Shown one piece after another: positions 6,788-10,373 of a DNA stretch of 10,373 nt. The number at the start of each line of letters is the position of its first letter. The first letter of the stretch is position 1. Position numbers and translations under genes: made by a program. Below the pieces are notes generated by a model. It was not told the DNA's origin. It saw only the letters and a list, made by a program, of their open reading frames with translations, and did no database searches. This DNA comes from Thermoleophilaceae bacterium (GTDB lineage: Bacteria; Actinomycetota; Thermoleophilia; Solirubrobacterales; Thermoleophilaceae), in contig JACCUE010000135.1 of assembly GCA_013812005.1 (NCBI GenBank), positions 1 to 10,373 on the forward strand, written 5' to 3'.

Positions 6788-8010
6788 GTCGGCCGCGTCG
6801 GAGGACGAGACAAGGCGATGAGGATACCCGCCCCGAGCAGCCCGCTGACGAGCGAGCCCGCAAAGACCCCGACCTTGGCCTGATCCTGCAGGGCGGGCGT
6901 GTCGAAGGCGAGCTGGGCGATGAAGAGCGAGACGGTGAAGCCGATCCCGCCGAGGGCGGCCACCCCCCAGGTCTGAGTGACGCGCATGCCTTCAGGCAGC
7001 TCGCCGACTCCCGCTTGCAGGCCACCCAGGGTGGCGGCGGCAATCCCGACGAGCTTGCCGATCACGAGCCCTGCGACGATCGCCCAGGTGAGGCGGCTCG
7101 ATGCCGCGTCGGCGAGGGCGTCGCCTCCGAGGGCGACGCCGGCGTTGGCAAGGGCGAACAGCGGCACGATCACAAAGCCGGTGAAGGGGTGGATGCGGTG
7201 TTCGAGCTCTCGCAGCACCTCCCGGCCGCCGACGGGACGCGCGGGCGTCATCAGCCCGAGCGCGACCCCGGCGATGGTGGCGTGAACCCCGGACTCGTAT
7301 GTGGCGATCCAGATCGCCAGGGCGAGGGGGACGTAGGCGAGCGGGTGGGCGACCCCAAGACGCCGCATCGCGGCGACGGCGGCGAGACCGGCGAGGGCGC
7401 CCAGCATCCAGGCGACCGAGATGCCCTCGGTGTACACGCCGGCGATGATCGTGATCGCGATGATGTCGTCGACGACGGCCACGGCGAGCAGGAACAGCTT
7501 CACGCCCGACGAGACCCGGTCGCCGAGCAGAGCGAGCACGCCGGCGACGAAGGCGATGTCGGTGGCCATCGCGACCGCCCAGCCCGACGCTCCCTCGCCG
7601 CCCGCCACGATGACCACGAATACGAGTGCGGGCACCACGGTCCCGCCCACCGCGGCGACTGCGGGCAGGGCTGCGGCGGCGCGGCTGTTGAGCTCGCCGG
7701 TGACCATCTCGCGCTTTATCTCGAGGCCCACGACGAAGAAGAACACGGCCATGAGCCCATCGTTGACCCAGTGGCGGAGGTCATCGCTGAGAGCGAAGTC
7801 CCCTGCGCCGATGGTGAGGGTGGTCTCCCACAGCGAGTCGTACGCCTCACTCGCCGGCGAGTTCGCCCACACCAGCGCGATCACCGTGGCCGCGAGCAGG
7901 AACACGCCGCTCGAGGCCTCGTCCTTGAGGAAGTCGGTGAGCGGGTCGACGATCTCGCCGCGCGGGTCCTTGGTAGCCCGGCGGGCCTTACGCGCGGGGC
8001 GTTTCAGCAC
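6784..8010 (-). CDS. nhaA: Na+/H+ antiporter NhaA
   Basis: This is a predicted 408-aa inner-membrane antiporter exchanging internal Na+ (or Li+) for external H+. The protein has about 11-12 hydrophobic helices after a basic N-terminal extension. Diagnostic segments are GVFLLAATVIALVWANSP, FFFVVGLEIKREM (91-102), MATDIAFVAGVLALLG (148-163) and VAVVDDIIAI (177-186). Residues corresponding to E. coli Asp133, Asp163, Asp164 and Lys300 appear as Asp151, Asp181, Asp182 and Lys319, so the ion-binding site is intact. The length is slightly above the E. coli protein (388 aa), mainly from the N-terminal tail. The GTG at 8010 is the only usual start codon after the preceding in-frame stop, although it lacks a Shine-Dalgarno. 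The stop overlaps the start of the transglycosylase gene. A truncated methyltransferase gene lies 39 bp upstream. Confidence 0.96.
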   Translation of the reverse strand: MLKRPARKARRATKDPRGEIVDPLTDFLKDEASSGVFLLAATVIALVWANSPASEAYDSLWETTLTIGAGDFALSDDLRHWVNDGLMAVFFFVVGLEIKREMVTGELNSRAAAALPAVAAVGGTVVPALVFVVIVAGGEGASGWAVAMATDIAFVAGVLALLGDRVSSGVKLFLLAVAVVDDIIAITIIAGVYTEGISVAWMLGALAGLAAVAAMRRLGVAHPLAYVPLALAIWIATYESGVHATIAGVALGLMTPARPVGGREVLRELEHRIHPFTGFVIVPLFALANAGVALGGDALADAASSRLTWAIVAGLVIGKLVGIAAATLGGLQAGVGELPEGMRVTQTWGVAALGGIGFTVSLFIAQLAFDTPALQDQAKVGVFAGSLVSGLLGAGILIALSRPPTRPT

Positions 8011-8031
8011 AGCAGGCGCGGCGCGGCGTGG

Positions 8032-8061
8032 CTCATATTTTGATCACTTTCACAGGCTCAA
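8032..8061 (-). promoter_or_regulatory. Candidate promoter for nhaA
   Basis: On the minus strand TTGAGC (8056-8061) and TATGAG (8032-8037) are separated by 18 bases. Both match the sigma-A consensus at four of six positions. Transcription would begin near 8025, leaving a leader of only about 15 bases before the GTG at 8010, consistent with the missing Shine-Dalgarno. The segment is locally AT-rich (CAAAATATGAG) in a very GC-rich region. This is a by-eye match only. Confidence 0.35.
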
Positions 8062-8094
8062 GCTAGGACCGTGCGGACACTGGAGCACGCTGGA

Positions 8095-8164
8095 GCGGAT
8101 GGGGAAGGGCTTGCGGTAAGAGGTGCTCACTGTCGCCTCGAGCGGCAAGCCCTTCCCCACCCGC
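8095..8164. repeat. 20-bp inverted repeat (one mismatch) with 30-nt spacer
   Basis: The arm 8095-8114 (GCGGATGGGGAAGGGCTTGC) is the reverse complement of 8145-8164 with a single mismatch (8099 against 8160). The 30-nt spacer contains a smaller imperfect stem, GAGGTG (8120-8125) with CGCCTC (8134-8139). The repeat lies entirely inside the non-homologous tail of the truncated methyltransferase gene and about 85 bp upstream of nhaA. It could be a small non-autonomous element, the end of a lost insertion, or a strong RNA hairpin. There is no T-tract and I see no flanking target duplication. Confidence 0.8.
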
Positions 8165-8187
8165 CCTCGGATCACTCGGTGGAAACC

Positions 8188-8199
8188 GACGGATCCGTC
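8188..8199. repeat. 12-bp perfect palindrome GACGGATCCGTC
   Basis: A perfect 12-bp palindrome lies between the 20-bp inverted repeat and the point (about 8224) where methyltransferase homology ends. It is one of several symmetric elements packed into 8095-8224. It could be a protein-binding site or a recombination scar. No family of site is recognised. Confidence 0.45.
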
Positions 8200-8496
8200 T
8201 GCTGCCCCTCGGGGATCGACATGAGGATCCACCGCGGTCACGCTCGCTCCGCGCGCCGCCGCCAGCAGCGCGGCGTTGCCGGTGCCGCACCCGAGGTCGA
8301 GCACGCGCTCCGAGGCCTGCGGGTCAGCCCGCTCGACCACGACACCCAAAACAGGCGCCAACTGCGCCGCCGTGCGCTCGTGGCGGCCCAAGCCCCAGTC
8401 AAAGCGCGGCGCTCCAGCGCCAGTCTCAGTCACATGAGCAGCGTAACCAGCCGGGGCCGGAGGGCCGAAAACGTCTGCGGAGCTACCCGCTCGGTG

Positions 8497-9147
8497 TTAT
8501 TGCCCCCGGCCTTCTTGCGAGCCCTCCGCGGTAGGAGCGGCCGAACGCGCACGCAGCGACAGCAGGATGCTGAGCACCAGCACCAGGATCGCCGCGCCGA
8601 TGGCAGCGACGAAGCCGATCGGCGTCACGCCGACGATCGCGAGCAAGATCATCACCCAGCCGAGCCACTTCGGCAGCGCTCCACTTCGGATCACGGAGAT
8701 GCCCGTTGCCACGAGAAAGGCCAGCACCCCCAGCATGATCGGGAGGAAGTCGTTGTCCCAGAGCGCCTGCAGCGCCTGCACCGCGGCGGGATCGATGTCG
8801 TCCGCCGCCTCCGCGAGCGCGAAAGAGATCGTCCCATCGATCGCGAATCCGACCGCGACGATTACCAGGCCGATGAAAGCGACCAGCGGCAGCATCTCGT
8901 CCTCGGGCGCAGCCGCACGCAAGACCGTGCGCAGGTAAGCGCCGAAGAAGATCAACAGCAAGCCTGCAACGACGCCGGCGATGGCGCCGATCTGAACGGA
9001 ATCCTTCTTGTCGACGTAGAAGTCGACGATCTCCCTCACCGGTTCGTCCGCGCTCTTGGGCTCACCCGAGATGGAGAAGCCGATGATCCCGACCAGGATG
9101 AACGCGACGCCGGTGAGCGGCACCAGCCACTCCTTGCTGCGACCCAT
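8497..9147 (-). CDS. Six-helix integral membrane protein of unknown function
   Basis: This is a predicted 216-aa polytopic membrane protein. Hydrophobic segments appear at about residues 7-27, 52-76, 85-110, 132-153, 161-177 and 178-198, giving six helices. An acidic external or internal loop (28-51, GEPKSADEPVREIVDFYVDKKDS) follows the first helix, and a polar tail (199-216) ends the protein. The pattern resembles uncharacterised DUF4386-like or hypothetical membrane proteins of actinobacteria, but no catalytic or transport motif is visible. The ATG at 9147 is supported by AGGAGG (9153-9158) with a 5-base gap, the best ribosome site on the right side of the window. The gene is co-directional with its neighbours at 61-63 bp spacing, so it could belong to the same transcript or have its own promoter. 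Confidence 0.8.
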   Translation of the reverse strand: MGRSKEWLVPLTGVAFILVGIIGFSISGEPKSADEPVREIVDFYVDKKDSVQIGAIAGVVAGLLLIFFGAYLRTVLRAAAPEDEMLPLVAFIGLVIVAVGFAIDGTISFALAEAADDIDPAAVQALQALWDNDFLPIMLGVLAFLVATGISVIRSGALPKWLGWVMILLAIVGVTPIGFVAAIGAAILVLVLSILLSLRARSAAPTAEGSQEGRGQ

Positions 9148-9192
9148 CTTTGCCTCCTATCTGCGCCGGCGGCGGCCGGTCCAATCTGCGTT

Positions 9193-9208
9193 GGCCGACC
9201 GGTTGGCC
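9193..9208 (-). other. Small hairpin just downstream of the ABM-like gene
   Basis: GGCCGA-CCGG-TTGGCC folds as a 6-bp stem (one G-U pair) with a 4-base loop and abuts the stop of the ABM-like gene on the minus strand. There is no T-tract, so it is at most a weak or T-less terminator. It may alternatively be an operator upstream of the membrane-protein gene. Confidence 0.3.
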
Positions 9209-9496
9209 TCAGGCGCGTAGCTCGACTGCTACCTCGTAGAACTCCACCGACGCGCGCCGTCCCATCCCCGTCGTCGGGGGATCCATCGTGTTGAGCGTTT
9301 CGTCGCCCGTCCGCAGGTCCTCCTCGGTATCGAAGAAGCCGATTGCCAGCGTCTTCCCTTTTTTCCTATCGGCGAGCATCATGAAGCGCTTGCCGGGCAC
9401 CCCGGGAGGGGGCCCGGGCTCTTTACTCATGCGGTCGACGGCCTGATCGATCTGGTCCGGCTCCGCACCCTCGAAGGTCGCCACACGTGCGTACAT
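9209..9496 (-). CDS. ABM-like dimeric alpha/beta-barrel protein
   Basis: This is a predicted 95-aa small cytosolic protein with the look of the antibiotic-biosynthesis-monooxygenase (ABM)/dimeric ferredoxin-like fold. It opens with the strand MYARVATFEG, followed by a helix (EPDQIDQAVDRMSKE). A second strand KRFMMLADRKKGKTLAIGFFDTEEDLRTG has the family's D-R/K-x-x-G-K-x-(L/A) turn and W/F-x-(S/T)-E-E-x-L continuation. It ends with ASVEFYEVAVEL, the closing strand. Many actinobacterial homologues have unknown function; some family members are quinone-type monooxygenases or haem-degrading enzymes. No catalytic residue can be assigned. The central PGPPPGVPGKR replaces the more usual glycine-rich loop. 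The ATG at 9496 follows a run of GGAGGAGGAG, giving a strong ribosome site. It lies 55 bp downstream of the cupredoxin-like gene. Confidence 0.75.
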   Translation of the reverse strand: MYARVATFEGAEPDQIDQAVDRMSKEPGPPPGVPGKRFMMLADRKKGKTLAIGFFDTEEDLRTGDETLNTMDPPTTGMGRRASVEFYEVAVELRA

Positions 9497-9551
9497 TGCT
9501 CCTCCTCCTCGGTCGTTAGGCAGTTGGTTCCTTGCCTTGGTCAGCTTTCGC

Positions 9552-10373
9552 TTACTTCACCACCGCCTCGGTGATCATGCCCTTGGCCACGTGCGGCGGC
9601 CCGCCCTTGCGGTCGCTGACGAAGCACACGAGCGCGTACTTGCCGCGCTTGAGGTCGAGCTCGGCGACCTGCTTCGTTCCGCCTTCGAGCACCGCGCTGG
9701 CGGTGATGCCCTCGAAGTCGAGCGGCGGCGGCCCTGAGGGCTCGCCCATCTCACTGAAGACCTTCTTGACGGCGGCGAAATCGGCGCCCTCGGCATATGG
9801 GAAGGCGATCACGTGGTGTAGGTCCTTGCCGGCGTTGTCGAACTCGACCTCGTTCTTGCCCGCCTTGAGGCCATCCGCGGTGAAGCTGTACTCGGTCGCC
9901 GTGATCTTCGCGTCGGCGCTGGGCAGCTCAGCGTCGGTGGCCTCGCCGGTCACCTCGAGCGCCGCCGTCGCGCCCTCCTCCGCGTAGGACTTCACGTCGT
10001 CTCCCTCGGGCTCACCGGTGTCGAGGATGAAGTACTTGCCGGGGGTTAGCTGCTGCGTTGCCGTCGCGCCCGTGGCGGTCGGACCGACTCCGCCGGCGGC
10101 GAAAAGCCAGTCGGGGGTCGGCGCGCCCTCCTTGGCGATGAACTCCAGCACCTCATCGACGGAGTGATCTCCCTCCACCCGCACGAGCTGAGCGTCGTGC
10201 GAGGTCTGAGCATCCTGGGAGGTCTGGTCACCGGGCGTCTCCAAAGAGATCTCCACGACACCCGCCTCGACCGACTCCGGAGCCTCCAGGCTGAACTTGC
10301 CCTGCCCCTGCTCGGTCACCTCGACGGCGAGGTTCTGTGGCTTCGAGGATGAGCTGCTTTCGTCGTCGCTCCC
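9552..10373 (-). CDS. Exported two-domain cupredoxin-like protein (5' end beyond the window)
   Basis: This 273-codon partial gene stays open to the right edge; the signal peptide or lipobox must lie beyond position 10373. The visible protein begins GSDDESSSSSKPQNLAVEV, a Ser/Asp-rich linker typical just after a lipoprotein cysteine. Two similar domains follow. The C-terminal one (about residues 145-273) has a type-1-copper-like set: His186-His187 in DLHHVIAFPY, Cys250 in YALVCFVSD, and His261 with Met266 in PPHVAKGM (H-x4-M). The N-terminal one (about 15-145) has the same layout (HDAQLVRVEG, then LTPGKYFILDT) but no Cys, second His or Met. The GTG at 10319 is not the true start, because the frame continues upstream with plausible protein. 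Copper binding or electron transfer is inference. It leads the minus-strand run. Confidence 0.8.
   Translation of the reverse strand, partial: GSDDESSSSSKPQNLAVEVTEQGQGKFSLEAPESVEAGVVEISLETPGDQTSQDAQTSHDAQLVRVEGDHSVDEVLEFIAKEGAPTPDWLFAAGGVGPTATGATATQQLTPGKYFILDTGEPEGDDVKSYAEEGATAALEVTGEATDAELPSADAKITATEYSFTADGLKAGKNEVEFDNAGKDLHHVIAFPYAEGADFAAVKKVFSEMGEPSGPPPLDFEGITASAVLEGGTKQVAELDLKRGKYALVCFVSDRKGGPPHVAKGMITEAVVK
10188..10223 (-). repeat. Two tandem 18-bp repeats inside the cupredoxin-like gene
   Basis: Units 10188-10205 and 10206-10223 are identical at 15 of 18 positions. They encode the consecutive peptides TSQDAQ and TSHDAQ in the N-terminal cupredoxin-like domain. This is a recent in-frame slippage or duplication in a loop just before a predicted strand. 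Confidence 0.7.

Larger units (their letters stand above)
8050..8433 (-). pseudogene. Truncated class I SAM-dependent methyltransferase
   Basis: The first 70 of 127 codons match the start of a class I methyltransferase. FDWGLGRHERTAAQLAPVL is followed by SERVLDLGCGTGNAALLAAARGASVTAVDP, which is SAM-binding motif I (DLGCGTGN, residues 46-53) and the acidic end of strand beta-2 (Asp69). After Pro70 (about position 8224) the family pattern stops. The expected next segment (S/A-x-x-M-L-x-x-A) is replaced by HVDPRGAADGSVG and an Arg/Ser-rich tail with no methyltransferase character. Whole family members are commonly 200-280 aa, and the C-terminal part is not found elsewhere in the window. I infer a deletion or insertion remnant that removed motifs II onward. 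The GTG start at 8433 has no clear Shine-Dalgarno. It could still be expressed as a fragment, but it lacks the residues needed for catalysis. Confidence 0.75.

Noticed and set aside
7015..8043. Plus-strand open frame of about 340 codons opposite nhaA
   Set aside because: It reads as Asp/Gly/His-rich noise, whereas the opposite strand encodes a full NhaA with all key residues.
8088..8419. CGCTGGAGCG (8088-8097) and its complement CGCTCCAGCG (8410-8419) as element ends bracketing the methyltransferase fragment
   Set aside because: Only 10 bp, GC-rich, and the distal copy lies within intact methyltransferase coding sequence near its start, so chance is the simpler explanation.
8071..9294. Plus-strand open frame of about 400 codons spanning 8.1-9.3 kb
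   Set aside because: Arg/Asp/Gln/His-rich low-complexity translation with no domain. It overlaps the methyltransferase fragment and the membrane protein, whose start has a strong Shine-Dalgarno.
1..10373. CRISPR array, tRNA, rRNA, riboswitch, complete insertion sequence or defence system
   Set aside because: No regularly spaced repeats, no conserved RNA gene segments, and no transposase, integrase, nuclease or toxin-antitoxin coding sequence were recognised on either strand.

Overview
The window is very GC-rich, uses GTG and TTG starts freely, and carries an actinobacterial gene set: a MarP-type CvpA/trypsin protease, a class B penicillin-binding protein with an NTF2-like domain, a PrmC-related methyltransferase, an FHA protein with a zinc ribbon, and several small conserved hypotheticals. 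The style fits a deep-branching high-GC actinobacterium, perhaps Thermoleophilia/Solirubrobacterales. That placement is inference from protein character only. It reads as ordinary chromosome: no complete mobile element, CRISPR array, tRNA or rRNA is visible.

Left part (1-3683): positions 1-54 hold nothing recognisable. A periplasmic serine protease anchored by a CvpA-like membrane domain (minus strand) is divergent from a transpeptidase PBP (plus strand), with only about 34 bp between the chosen starts. The PBP is followed after 4 bp by a TTG-started PrmC-like methyltransferase, which has lost the signature Asn of the family's NPPY motif.

Middle (3684-5796): a minus-strand run encodes an 80-aa paired-CxxC protein, an SRPBCC-fold protein and a secreted lipoprotein, spaced 25 and 13 bp apart, so probably one operon. 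It is divergent from a zinc-ribbon/FHA protein across a 135-bp intergenic region that contains a small perfect inverted repeat.

Right part (5819-10373): everything lies on the minus strand. In transcription order it is a two-domain cupredoxin-like (lipo)protein cut by the window edge, an ABM-type alpha/beta-barrel protein, a six-helix membrane protein, a broken methyltransferase gene, the Na+/H+ antiporter nhaA, and a lytic transglycosylase that overlaps nhaA by 4 bp. The broken methyltransferase stops matching its family just after SAM motif I. Its tail carries a 20-bp inverted repeat with one mismatch and a 12-bp palindrome, the clearest sign of rearrangement in the window.

Envelope functions dominate: wall synthesis (PBP), wall cleavage (transglycosylase), periplasmic proteolysis (MarP-like), ion and pH homeostasis (NhaA) and two exported binding-type proteins. 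I see no convincing new multi-gene system. The most useful leads are the altered active site of the PrmC-like protein, the repeat-bearing truncated methyltransferase, the duplicated cupredoxin, and the nhaA-transglycosylase coupling.
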